Shown: positions 38,220 through 48,676 of the stretch, one piece after another
Position numbering within the stretch: position 1 is the stretch's first letter
Layout of the letters: the number at the start of each line of letters is the position of its first letter
Source of the DNA: Galerina marginata
Lineage: Eukaryota; Basidiomycota; Agaricomycetes; Agaricales; Galerinaceae
Direction: 5' to 3'
NCBI GenBank assembly: GCA_023014335.1
Contig: JAECYW010000003.1
Coordinates: 372,001 to 436,000 of the forward strand
DNA length: 64,000 nt
Position numbers and translations under genes: made by a program
The notes under the pieces: model-generated
What the model was told of the DNA's origin: nothing
The model's input: only the letters and a program-made list of their open reading frames with translations
Databases searched by the model: none

Positions 38220-39360
38220 GGAGCACTCTGTAGTGCTGTAGCGCCTAGCACAGGGTACCCGGTTTATAGTGTCACGCCATCACTTATGTAATGCTCTATA
38301 ACGATGCCCAGATGCTATGGAATGCTACAGAGCACCTGGGGACATGCTATAGAGCGTCCCATAGCACCGCTAAAAATAGTAGTTATCACATTTTCCCCTT
38401 CCTAGGGACCATCCTAAGAGTCTTATGTTCGTACTTAGTGTCAAACAAGAGTGTAAAAAATTAGTGTATTGGCGACTACATAGGTACTACACGTATAAAA
38501 TGAAAGACGTCGAGAGGCGGCGAAGGACAGCCAAGAATTGTTGAGATATGGCGATAATGACGTGGCGGCACCGACGTCGCCAAACTGCTTCGCAGCTTTA
38601 TGGAGGAGGAAGGATGTCGCTGTGTCGCCGTGTTAAGGGCCACGACAAACGAGCAGGCGCGGGGGGTGCTGAATCAAAAACCGACCCTCAGTAAGAGCGT
38701 CGGTGCAGTGGCGGTTTGGGGTACCTGTGAGGCGTCAAACTTGGGCATAAGGAAAATATGAGACGGGACTTACTGGAGCGGCGGGGAGGTGCTAACCTCC
38801 GCCGGTGTTGAACGAGGGCAACGGCTGTGGTGTCCTACGTGTTAGATGTGGGGTGAAGGAAATGCGGGGGAGGGGCTTAGCTTGCAGCTCGCGGAAACCC
38901 TAGCTCAGGTCCATTGCATATCCCCTCTCTACTCTCCAGCTACCGTTGCCCTTGGTAGAGCCCCGACATATGGCCCAAGAAGACCGGCCCACATCGTTGA
39001 AGCGGAGGGGCGCGCGGCAGGTGAAAGGTCACAGGTGGTGGTGGTGGTGGTGGTGAGAGGTTGAGAAATTACCGGTTTGGGACGTTGAACAATACCGCAA
39101 TGCTTTAGGGCAAGCAAAATGAACTTGGATGAGTTTCTCGAAAATGACGTGCTAGGTGTGAGGGCAAGACGTACCCTGGAACCTGATTAAGGCCTGATTG
39201 CTATGGCACGCTACAGAGTGCTATAGATCGCGTCGGGTTTGTATGAGAGCAAGGGTGGGAATGTACCCTGGGACCTGATTGCTACGGGACGCTACAGAGT
39301 GCTATAGACCGCGTCGGGTTTGCTCTGTAGCAACTGTGGGAGTGCTGTATAGTAGTCAAT
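38220..39360. repeat. Cluster of short inverted words (GCTATAGAGC type)
   Basis: Words such as GCTACAGAGTGCTATAG and its complement recur at 38,220-38,370 and 39,190-39,345. An almost repeated segment reads CTGATTGCTA then CGCTACAGAGTGCTATAGA then CGCGTCGGGTTTG. The stretch separates two parts of the left inverted arm that are adjacent in the right arm, so it may itself be an insertion. A GGT6-like run lies at about 39,033-39,053. Confidence 0.55.
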
Positions 39361-41593
39361 ACATACATTATGAATGGTATAAAGCGCTTACACGGTATAC
39401 CGTGGTATGCTGATATTTAATTTGCTATGCGAGGGTATGCCAATATTTATTTTACTATGTCTTGGTTTTGGTCAAAATCAGGATTTGCTGATGAAGTGGG
39501 TGGCATTAGCTGGACATGGTTGAGGGCGCGTTGAAGTCCCAAGTTTGTGGGTGGCTGAAAACAAGGTGAGTAACTTTCAACAGTGATATGAATGAAGACT
39601 TACCTGTTTACCTCAAAAGGCTACCCGTCTTATCAACTTGATGGCAGCGCCAGCGGAATGCACGAAAGTCGACGTCCCCGAGTCAGATTCGAGGTCGGCG
39701 TGTGGAGGAATGTTCCAGATACGAGGTGAGAAGTATTTGAGCTTCAAAACAGATATTGTGCTTACCTAGGGCAGCCCAAGACCTTACTGTCCCGCGTGGC
39801 GCCTTGAAGACATTTCGTACGCTTCGTTGATATTGCGCCAACGAACGTGAACGGATGGGGCTGCGGGGAGTCCAACTGGCTTTGTTGCGGGTGTGTCCAA
39901 CCGCCGCGGAAGGGAATTGGACGAAATGGCGTGGAGTCATTCTACATGCCGCGGGACATGCGCAGCCTCTACCTTGGTTTCTTCGCGGCCCTTCAAGTCA
40001 ATATCGTGCCGATGGACGTGAACGAATGAAGCTGCAGAGGCGTGACTGGCTTTTTTGCAGGTGGATCCAACCGCCGCGGGTAGGGGTTTGTGGGTCGTTG
40101 AAGAGGCTGGCAGGCTGCTCTTTTCGCAGTGAGTTGCTTGCTCGACTGCTAGGGTTTTTTGTGCAGCGTGGAAGCATGCCGGGGCCGGGAAGGTAGAGAG
40201 AGGGTGCAGATCGCGAATTGGGAGTCAGCTTAGGCTTGAAAAAGAGGTGAGTAAAAATTCAACAGGGCATGATGAGTTACCCACCTTGTTCATTTGAAAG
40301 GCTGGCTAACCGTCCAATCAACCTGACGGAAGTCTCAGCGGCATGCACAATCATGGACATCTCGGATTCACAAGTCGGCATGTGGAGGGAGAAGGATCTT
40401 ATATACAAGGTCAGCGAATTCGAACTTTAAAAGAAAGCGATACTCACCTGAAATGTTTATGGCAGCCTCGACCCCTCGGTTTGCCCGCACAGCGCCGTCG
40501 ATGGCATTCGCACACCCTTCAGGTCAATATCGCGCTGAAATGCAAACAGATGGGTGCAGGAAACCGCGGTGGGATGGAATTTATCGACTTTGGTGGAGGC
40601 ACGAGAGATGTGTGGGCGGAGGCTGGTCGTTGATGTTGGAACACCGAAGTCCAGAGCTCGAAACGGTAAGTAAAGATATGACAAAGATATGATGTTTTGC
40701 TTACCTGTTCCTATCAAAAAGCCTGCAAGCCGTCAGTTCGACTCGATGGCGGCTGCGGCTGCGGCTGCGGGACGTTGAGCATCGTCAGGTTGGATAAAAC
40801 TGGATGGGCGGAGGAAGAAACTGTTATAACAAGGCAAGCCTGTTTTCAGGATTCAGAATAGAAAGTCACGGATCTGAATTAATTACTGATAGCAGCTTGG
40901 TTTGCCAGCATGACAACACTCGCACACCCTGCAAGTTGATCTCCCGCCCACGAATGCGAAGTGGATGAAGCTGCAGCGGACGGGCAGGCTTCGTTGCGGG
41001 TGTGTCCAATCGCCGCGGGAAGGACTTGGTCGACATTAGAGGAGGTACAACGTATGTGAGGCTTTTGTACACGCTGCGGGAGACACCTTGGGGTGTCCTG
41101 GTTGTATTTGGAAGTTGTTATCGGTTGGGATGGCAAGCTAACGCGTGCGGGGCAGAGTCCTCCAAGCTAACTTCGAATCTAAACCGATCCCACGCCGGTA
41201 CTTCCCCATTTCCTCGTACCGCCGTCGTGTTGTCCAGCGAATAAGGCGAACACACCCGCCTGTCCTCCCTAGCTGCGAAACTGGAGGGGAGGGAAGCCAG
41301 GCTCCGCTTGTGTTTAGCGAGGACTTCGCTCGTTGTATGCCATTCGTCGAGCGTGAACCGGACTGCGACGGTCTTTTGGACCTTGGTAGGTGACGTTGCG
41401 CACGAGGAGGGTGCCTGTTAGGGTTAGGGGAGTCTTTGGAGTGCGGTGAAGAACCCGAGGGCCAGGATTGCGAAGTTGGAAGAACTATTGCAAGTGAGAG
41501 GCTACTAGTACTGACTACTAAGAATACACAATTTTCGATGAGAAGGAGTGACGACATTGTCCGACTGTTTTTTATTTTAGCCCCGTGATGACA

Positions 41594-41810
41594 TCATATT
41601 TTCCTATTCCAATCTTTGTAAGCTTCTACATCCAATCTTTGCCTCCAACCGTGTCCAGCTTTGTCTGCCGTACCACCAGTCTTATCTAATATGGCAAGAA
41701 ACCATGCGCGGCCTTGTTCCGAGAGCCCCTCCACTTCAACAAGGGATGCGGGCCGGAAGTTGAAGAATTTTGATTGGTTTGGGGCGGAAAACACACCAGG
41801 TACGCTGTGA
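41594..41810 (-). CDS. Unassigned exon-like open frame
   Basis: A 66-codon minus-strand frame starts after a TTCACAG acceptor-like site and ends in a stop. It includes SKFFNFRPASLVEVEGLSEQ and GHGWRQRLDVEAYKDWN, which look protein-like. It is divergent from the spliced gene at 41,988 and lies inside the 5.5-kb element. I do not recognise it. It may be the last exon of an otherwise decayed gene. Confidence 0.35.
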
Positions 41811-41987
41811 ACAGACTCTCAGCCTCTCGCATCAAAATTCATTTATTCCCATTTTATCTACTAACTACCACCCATCTTCCTTAGGATCCCCTCGAACCAT
41901 CAGGCAAATGCTTGCGCTCTGTTTCCTTTTCAGGTAGCATTTCGAACTCACACACTCTCGTGAGTTGTGCATCTTCACCTGCAACAA

Positions 41988-42746
41988 ATGACTCCCCGCA
42001 GCCTCGTCAGTTCGCGTTCGTTGGCGCGATATCAACGAAGCCTACAAAAGGTCTGCAATGCGCCACGCTGGACAGCAAAGTTTAGGGACTGCCCTGTGTA
42101 AGCACCATATCTGTTTTAGTCTGCTCAGCTTATATATAGAGTAGAACCTTCCGCCAATGCCGACTTTGAATCTAAGACGTCAACTTTGGTGCATTCCGCT
42201 GGCGCTGCGGTTAATTTGATGGGAAAATTTGGCAGCCTTTCTAGGTAGACAGGTAAGCCTTCCTTCATATCAGCATTGAAAGTTACTTGCCTTGTTTTCA
42301 GCTGCCCACAAACTCAGAACTCCAACGCGCCGTCTAGAGTATGTTCTGCCATCGCTCAATTCTCAACCATCTGACTGGCAATCGCACATGCTTACATCCT
42401 ACAAACTAGAGCATACAACCTCGCCACACCAAGGTTAGTCAAAAACTCGAGCAAGAAGTTGAGCAAGTATGTCACCGCAAAACAAGCTACCCTGCCTAGT
42501 CAGCCGCACCACCTGTCTCACTCTCGCTCTTGCTCACCGCACCACCCGTTGTCCTAGGGTCTCGAGTCGTTACTACCACTTCTTCATACAACCGAATCAA
42601 TAACATCTTCTCAACACCGCCGCTTATCGAGTCACGGTCCAAAATCTATGAGAAAAATGACGTTGTCCGTGAAACAAAAATATTATCCGATACGCACCAA
42701 TGGTAGCAAATGCTATTCCCCACGTTCTCAACAATTTAATCAATGA
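41988..42746 (+). CDS. Spliced gene of unknown function in the 5.5-kb element
   Basis: Five exons fit together in phase: 41988-42097, 42140-42244, 42302-42338, 42410-42466 and 42558-42746. Introns are GT-AG (42, 57, 71 and 91 bp). The model encodes 165 aa. Segments include SSRSLARYQRSLQKV, VHSAGAAVNLMGKFG, KVSQKLEQEVEQ and a basic C-terminal exon of 62 residues. Copies of exon 1 (RSRSLAQYQRSVRNV, about 39,780-39,900 minus), exon 2 (TSTFVHSAGAAIKL, about 39,615-39,700 minus) and exon 4 (KLAKLEQEVEQ, about 38,080-38,140 minus) occur inverted, with stops in places. It is a family duplicated inside the element. No known domain was seen. Real upstream exons are possible. Confidence 0.55.
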
Positions 42747-42904
42747 ACCGGCCTTGGAGCTCTTTCAGTATTTCCCTGTCCAACCCCTGCTTTGCAGGAA
42801 TTTTCTCAATGCGCATTTTTATAGACGGTAGTATGTAATAATTTCGAATAAGTAGATAAATAAAAAGGGGGGACTCGTATATGCCATGCCACGCAATGGC
42901 TTAC

Positions 42905-44476
42905 AAAACAAGTTCTTCTTAACATCAAACTGCTTCAACAATGCCCTGCCGGTGAGGTTGAGGACATGGTTGAAGCAACGCGTGCGGTTCACAGTTGAGT
43001 AAGCCACCACCATCTTGTCGAGGTATTCGCTCATTTTATCCATGTTAGTAGCATTGTCGGCAGTGAGCCCAAGAATCTATAGTGGATCCTTAGGTCAGTT
43101 GATTGGTTTTGTTCTCAGTTTGATTACTACCTTATGCTGAATGCCGAAGTCCTCTAAGATCTCACGAAACGCGGCAGCCATGTTTACACCCGAATGCGAC
43201 TAGTATTCAATTTAGCGACGACAGAAGAACAGATTGCGGAGGTATCTCCTGACCACAGGGAGCTCTACAACATCAAGTACAATCGAAATCGGCGAGCCTC
43301 GAACTTCAAGATGAGCTGTGACGGCCACGTAGGCGTAGTGGTTGGGCGAGGTCCAGGCATCAGTGGCGAAGTTAATGCGACCAGGGTGCTCCTACACGCT
43401 CGGTAAGTCCTTTACATTCGAAAAGTCATCTGACTGAATGCCTACCTGAAGCATTTGAGCGATACGAGCACGAGTCCGGGCAAACACGATTCGAACATCC
43501 CTCGATACAGTTGATGCAGATGGAACATAATACTCAGGCCGCCCTGTCTTCATCAACGAAAGAAATCCTCGGTCCTCGACAACCTTGAAGGGGCGAACAC
43601 TTTCCGAAACCCAGCGAACAATTTCGGCCCTATGAATCAATGTTGGATGGAGAATAACGAGGAAGGTAAATCGTTAACTTACTTTGTCTCAGTCTTCGTG
43701 TGTTGACGATGCCTGTAGCTAACCTTGCCCTTACCCTTGCGCTCAAATGCTGTCGTGATTGTCCCCGTTGTGGTGAGTGGTTTTACTATGCATTCCCGTG
43801 CTTCATTTGCGTGCTGACAATCGACCGTGGCTTCGTAGGCGGCATCACCCCAGCAAGACTTAACGTGTTTGATAAGGTTGCCGGTGGACGAGCGGTCGGG
43901 ACCATCGAGGAAGCGGCGATTCTTGTACGTGCAAGACTTCGCAGCACACTGGAAGACATGCGCACGACGTCCATTGACATATTCGATTTCGGGAGTTGGG
44001 TGATAGAACGCGTAGACCAGGGAGGTCCAGCGTTTCATCATACGTTCTGGTTTAAATGACTCAAAGTAAGTCTATGTTCTCAATACTTGGAGGATATTTG
44101 ACTTACTGAGTTCATCTTCCTCATCCTCAGATGCACTCTCGTCGTCGTCGTCGTCAATGTCGATCACAGTGGCCTTCTGATTTGCTTTCTTCGCGGTACC
44201 TTTTGTGGGGATCTTGGACTAACATTAGGGTGGAGATATGTCGGAAGTATGATGACATACCTGGGTCTCGGCGTCTCCAGGAACGCGAGCTTTTTTCTTT
44301 TTCGGGCTAAGGGCCTCGGTGGCTTTACGCTTTAGAGTGGAGTGACATCCATGTAGAAGGAATTTTTGCACCAATTTCGATGGCGCGATATGAACTTGCA
44401 AGCTAACCACGCACCGCGGCCTACCAATTATTTTCGTGCACTCCTTTGTTGCTATTGAAGACCTGCTCTTGGCCAT
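42905..44476 (-). pseudogene. hAT transposase, N-terminal half with BED finger
   Basis: Start of the same hAT transposase. Exon 1 (about 44,259-44,476) is basic and ends KRKATEALSPKKKKARVPG. A short acidic exon (44,111-44,221) contains VIDIDDDDDESASEDEEDE. The next exon (43,679-44,060) holds a BED-type zinc finger, Cys in FQCAAKSC and His/Cys in NLIKHVKSC. Then come TGRPEYYVPSASTVSRDV (43,440-43,640), INFATDAWTSPNHYAYVAVT (43,320-43,390), SHSGVNMAAAFREILEDF and LTADNATNMDKM. It ends FNHVLNLTGRALLKQFDVKK at 42,905. The catalytic-domain Asp in TDAWTS and the TADNATN motif are present. Short GT-AG introns separate the pieces. The continuation of the protein lies 5.5 kb away at 37,330-33,233. Confidence 0.85.
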
Positions 44477-44946
44477 CGATTACTCGCAACTGATGTATTG
44501 CCCTGGCATGCACCTGCTAATGCGAATAATATGACCGTTCCCATTTGTTAACACCCTTTGTGATTATGCATGGCTACGACTATGTCAGACAATTGTGCAT
44601 CCCAGACTGCTTTGCTGCATGCCCGCAACCTAACGCAGCTCAAATTGAGGACATCCCATTTGCAATAACTTCCGCTTGCGTATTCAATGCGCCACGGGTC
44701 CCAACGTTTAAAGAATACTACCAGCTACTTTTCTACCTGCGACATATTTTACCCCATTCACAGTGGGTAATATTTGACAAACATGGCAGGGCTACACACG
44801 CCACATTTAGTTTATGGATACTCATATTAATGGGCTATTAATGCTACAGACTGATCAATCGGCACCTTCTCACTTCTTACTAGAATCCCCGTTGCAGGTG
44901 AGACTTTATCTTGTATACTGACTAACTATCCTTTCCCCCAACAGCA

Positions 44947-45544
44947 AACACGACTAGTGTTTGGAAGTCCGGTCCGGTCCGGTCTTCAACCCCCCAGAGG
45001 CCTGGACCGAGACCGGGACCGGTCTGCATCGGTCCTAAGACTGCAAAAGACCGCACAAAACCGGAAAAGACCAAGACCGCGGTCTTTTGCAGTCCTAAGA
45101 CCGGTCTTGGTAATAATTATTTAAAACAGGTTGTGAGCCGTATTTACATGAAAAATATTAAATATATCACTCGGTAGACTTAATTAAATACTAGTTAGCT
45201 TTAAAACAAGCCCAAGAACGTGAAAATCCGTGCAGAATTGACAAAGAAATAAAATAATTAGAAACTATCTACTGTTTTTCGAAGAATTTTACGGTTTCTA
45301 CCGTAACTTTGTCAGTTTTCAACCGAATGAGACGTTTTTGGGCGCGTTTTAAAGCGTATATATTGGGGTACAAAAGACCGGTCTTAACCGATGAGACCGG
45401 TCCTCCAAGACCGGTCTTTTTGCGGTCTTTCAATCTCAAAAACCAAAAGACCGGACTGCTGGTCCGGTCTTTTTCCGGTCCAGTCCGGTCTGGTTGCAGT
45501 CTTTTCCCAGTCTTGAGACTGGACTTCCAAACACTAAACACGAC
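44947..45544. mobile_element. hAT MITE 2, 582 bp, GACCGGTCTT-rich
   Basis: The element spans 44,955-45,536. Its ends are a perfect inverted repeat, TAGTGTTTGGAAGTCC. An exact 8-bp duplication AACACGAC flanks it (44,947-44,954 and 45,537-45,544). The interior is packed with GGTCCGGTC and AAGACCGGTCTT words in both orientations. Open frames on both strands here are by-products of those repeats. It is non-autonomous. Confidence 0.93.
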
Positions 45545-46105
45545 CACTGGACTAATTGTGCACCCCTCACCACCTCATTGCACACCTGCTAAACTGCTCA
45601 TGGAGACGTTTGATGTGATCGTGTTTCTGCTAAATGATCACTTGCATTTTATATTCCTTGATGTCCTGCTCCATTGTGAGCCTGCCACTTCTTTCTCTCC
45701 ATTTGCGGATGCTCTATTTGCGGATGTTCCTTTATGTTCGAGATATTTTTTTTTTTTCACATTGTCAATACATTGGCACACGCTGCGGATGAATATGCCG
45801 GGCTGAATAATTTCCCATCCTGAGGGCGCTTTGGTTTGCCACTCACGCTGACTCGGAGTCACACGGCTAGCAATAACTTCTCAACTGACACTTTAGCAGC
45901 GCATCACTGTGTCTGCAACTGTCAGCCATCAAATGACAATAAATCCCATTGAGCTAAAAATTCTCACCACTTGGAAGAGGTGGTATAAAACCTGACAACA
46001 AATAATTATTCCCAAATAATTGCTTTCTAATCTCATGCCAATATGCCGACCCCCACGTTCCTTACAAATGAATGAATCACGCTCCCTACAAACAAATGAA
46101 TTGCA

Positions 46106-46125
46106 CCCCCCCCCCCCCCCCCCCC
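46106..46125 (+). repeat. C20 homopolymer
   Basis: An uninterrupted run of about 20 cytosines follows TTGCA. Such runs are unstable and their assembled length should not be trusted. Confidence 0.9.
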
Positions 46126-46182
46126 AAACCTCTTCCCTCCTCCCCCCTAACCATCCCTGCAAACACATGGTTCATAACTGCT

Positions 46183-46626
46183 TCAGGAAGAAGTGCCATC
46201 AAAGGTATATGGCGGACTTGGAAGGAACCTCCGGGGCACGCAAATGCCACTCAACTCATTGGCTTTGAATGGTCCTGGAGTACGATCAGGCAAGGATCGG
46301 TAGCTCCAAAGGCGGACAAGACAATCACGCCAGCCAAGTTTGGCCCAATCCAAAGGTACAAGGAGGGTGATGGAATGTGCGCTGGTCACTGGCAAGCCAT
46401 TATCCACAATAAGCCAGAATTCCACCCAGCGGCGCTCTTGAGTTTGAATCCCACCAATGACTGTCTCCCAAATGGTGATTGGGTCACCTGCCTCGCTAAA
46501 GCGCACCCTCATCCCAGCCCCTATTTTCTGTGATCCAGGGTAGGTCATCTTCCACTGCTCCTTGGTGAGCGAACCATCTTTAGTGCGAACGTGAAGGCGG
46601 GCAGAGATGTCAACCATAGCGACCAT
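46183..46626 (-). CDS. Hypothetical protein, single exon
   Basis: A 147-codon open frame from ATG at 46,626. Its N-terminal 80 residues have protein-like composition: MVAMVDISARLHVRTKDGSL, TYPGSQKIGAGMRVRFSEAG, and RRWVEFWLIVDNGLP. The antisense strand is also open for 153 codons, which weakens the case, but the minus frame has the better start context and amino acid balance. I do not recognise the family. It lies between transposable elements and may be part of one. Confidence 0.4.
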   Translation of the reverse strand: MVAMVDISARLHVRTKDGSLTKEQWKMTYPGSQKIGAGMRVRFSEAGDPITIWETVIGGIQTQERRWVEFWLIVDNGLPVTSAHSITLLVPLDWAKLGWRDCLVRLWSYRSLPDRTPGPFKANELSGICVPRRFLPSPPYTFDGTSS

Positions 46627-47094
46627 GGTCGATTAACAAGCAATTGTGTGTATGGGGTCAGAAGCAGTGCTGATCGACCAGCACCTGGACAGTGTGATGA
46701 TAAAGAGCGGAGGACGTCCTTCAGAAGGAAAACAAAGGAGTACGAGGGGGAGAACCTCAAATAGTTATGGGGCAAAGACGACCATTCTGCCTGACTCTTA
46801 TAATGCCCAACCCTGACCAGATTCCTTGGCAAAGCTGACAGGTTTCTGGAATAATCCAGCTACATCACTGCACCCGACTATTTACCGACAAATCGTGCCA
46901 CTGCACCCAGCGATATTATATTCCGCATACCAATTGGCCTAGGAACCGATGATCGCAATTTAACACTTCATTCCACATCAGGACTGATCTGGACCGAACT
47001 GGACCCACAGATGACATTTGACAGCCATCAGATACCCACTTATAGCGCCCAAATTCTTGGTACCAGCTAAGCCAGCTAAACTTCTGGCGACTGA

Positions 47095-47268
47095 TGACGA
47101 GAATGGATCACGTGATCCTGGCACTCACCACCTGATGATGCCGGCTGAGTTTGAAACTACGTAGATACATGCGACGTGTGACGTAGTTACTACTCTAAGC
47201 GTTTGGACAGCCGTATCACAGCATACCCAACTGTTTGGGGTGCCTGGGTTGGACCTCAAAAGTTGACA
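47095..47268 (+). repeat. Left LTR, 174 bp
   Basis: Starts TGACGAGAATGG and ends AAAAGTTGACA. It contains the 14-bp perfect palindrome GGATCACGTGATCC (47,105-47,118) with a central CACGTG E-box. Identical to 48,498-48,671. Confidence 0.93.
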
Positions 47269-47539
47269 CAAACGCTTATGCTATCGGTCTGCTTCCAGGA
47301 CGGTCTAGTCCTGTGTCTGTGACGTTCTCGGCAGTGGTTCAGCTGCCAGCTCATCATCTCTGTGCTCTGGTCTTTGGGCACTGGTTCATTCTCAAGGGTG
47401 GGGATTGGTCTTATCACACCTGGTCTATTCGGTTGGCACTAGGAAGGTCTACTAGGGGCTACAACTAAGAGCTGGGGAGCTTGGTACCTGAAGTGGCATG
47501 GTTTGCCTGTTGGTTTTGGGCTGGGGGAGGGATTCTCTC

Positions 47540-48060
47540 AGGTTAGGGTTACGGGGGATGGTCAAGTCTCCTGTGGGTTGAGGTTTAGTGATGGTCAAGT
47601 CACTGGGGGTCTGGGTTTAGGTGATGGTTGAGTCACCGGTACAACCGCGAGGTCCGAGGGAGAGGTCTAGGTGATGGTTGAGTCACCGGTACAACCGCAA
47701 AGTCCGAGGGAGAGGTCCGAAGGGGAGGATATGGTGGTCAAGCCATGGGATACACGGCCGAGGGGGTGATAGTCCGAGGCGTTATCCAGAGGACTGGAGA
47801 GGCAAAGTAAAGGGGGTATTCGGCGGCGTTCAGGTTATGGATGCAGGTTCGAGGGGGTGCTCAAGAGGGTATTCGGTGACGGTCAAGTCATGGGTATCGG
47901 TTTGAGGGGGTGCTCGAGGAGGGTATTCGGTGACGGTCAAGTCATGGGTACTGGTTTGAGGGGGTGCTTGAGGGTGATTGGAAGTTGAGGGATCGGAGGA
48001 TGTTCGGGATTGTCTGGTTCGCGTTCGGCTTCAAGGCGATGGCGGTCAAGTCATCTGGCT
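47540..48060 (+). repeat. Internal G-rich tandem repeats of the LTR element
   Basis: A 51-bp unit (GGTGATGGTTGAGTCACCGG ... CCGAGGGAGAG) is present twice at about 47,614-47,715. A looser motif GGTCAAGTCAT or GGTGATGGTTGAGTCA then recurs six or more times up to the MITE at 48,064. Confidence 0.75.
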
Positions 48061-48391
48061 AGTTAGGCAATGGCAGGGGTTGGGGTAAACCCAGCGGGTT
48101 GCGGGTTGGGGTACCGCACGGGTAGGGTACGGGTTACGATAGCCCTACCCGCGAGCTTTCAAACGAGCCTAAAAACATATTTTTTGGACCAAAACTGAGG
48201 GAGATACAGCCAAATTTGCAAAATTCATCGAAATTGGCTGTATCTCCTTCATTTCTGGGCCGATTTGGACGTTTTTGGGCTTGTTTTGACGGGTAAACCC
48301 GTGGGGTTGCGGGTAGGGTTACGCCACGGGTAGGGTACGGGTTGCTGGCGCGATACCCGCGGGTTTACCCGTGCCATTGCCTATGGCTAGT
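48056..48391. mobile_element. hAT MITE 3, 320 bp, nested in the LTR element
   Basis: The element spans 48,064-48,383. Left end TAGGCAATGGCAGGGGT, right end inward TAGGCAATGGCACGGGT. It has an exact 8-bp duplication TGGCTAGT at 48,056-48,063 and 48,384-48,391. Its GGGTA-rich arms and TAGG(C/G)A-TTGG-type ends relate it to the MITE at 34,478. A central inverted pair, GGGAGATACAGCCAAATT and AATTGGCTGTATCTCC, forms a hairpin. Confidence 0.93.
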
Positions 48392-48497
48392 CAAGTTCGG
48401 TTCGGTTGCAGGTAAATTCTTGGGCAGGAAGGGTCCTGGGTCGGGCAAGGTATTTATGAGGTATTTATTGGGCATCTTGGTGGTTCGTGAGGGGGTG

Positions 48498-48671
48498 TGA
48501 CGAGAATGGATCACGTGATCCTGGCACTCACCACCTGATGATGCCGGCTGAGTTTGAAACTACGTAGATACATGCGACGTGTGACGTAGTTACTACTCTA
48601 AGCGTTTGGACAGCCGTATCACAGCATACCCAACTGTTTGGGGTGCCTGGGTTGGACCTCAAAAGTTGACA
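48498..48671 (+). repeat. Right LTR, 174 bp
   Basis: Same length as the left LTR and identical to it base for base by eye. Preceded by a purine-rich tract and followed by the ACTGA duplication. Confidence 0.93.
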
Positions 48672-48676
48672 ACTGA

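Larger units (their letters stand above)
37270..42860. mobile_element. 5.5-kb element with long inverted arms, splitting the hAT gene
   Basis: The N- and C-terminal halves of one hAT transposase lie either side of this block, so it is best read as an insertion. The left part (37,915-38,200, then 39,510-39,735) is an inverted copy of the right part (42,410-42,610, then 42,105-42,345). For example, GTTTGTGGG-GGCTGAAAACAAGG and GCAGCGCCAGCGGAATGCAC occur on opposite strands. The left arm is longer by about 1.3 kb of CTATAGAGC-type repeats (38,220-39,500). Three direct, diverged copies of a 400-700 bp unit fill 39,545-41,060. Exact ends and target duplication were not found. A gene family resides in the arms. 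Confidence 0.65.
47090..48676. mobile_element. Non-autonomous LTR element (TRIM-like), 1,577 bp
   Basis: The element spans 47,095-48,671 and is flanked by an exact 5-bp duplication ACTGA (47,090-47,094 and 48,672-48,676). The two 174-bp LTRs read as identical and start TG and end CA. A purine-rich tract GTGAGGGGGTG sits immediately before the right LTR, where a polypurine tract belongs, so the element is on the plus strand. The interior codes for nothing recognisable. It contains G-rich repeats and one nested MITE. Identical LTRs imply a recent insertion. Confidence 0.92.

Noticed and set aside
37270..42835. CGGTAGT at about 37,270 and 42,826 as the target duplication of the 5.5-kb element
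   Set aside because: Seven bases could match by chance, and the adjoining sequences show no inverted or LTR-type ends.
45269..45806. Open frames rich in GPV/TGL/RTS repeats as genes
   Set aside because: They lie largely inside the hAT MITE at 44,955-45,536, on both strands, and result from its GACCGG repeats.
46072..46533. 153-codon plus-strand frame
   Set aside because: It runs through the C20 homopolymer (poly-Pro) and is antisense to a more protein-like frame.
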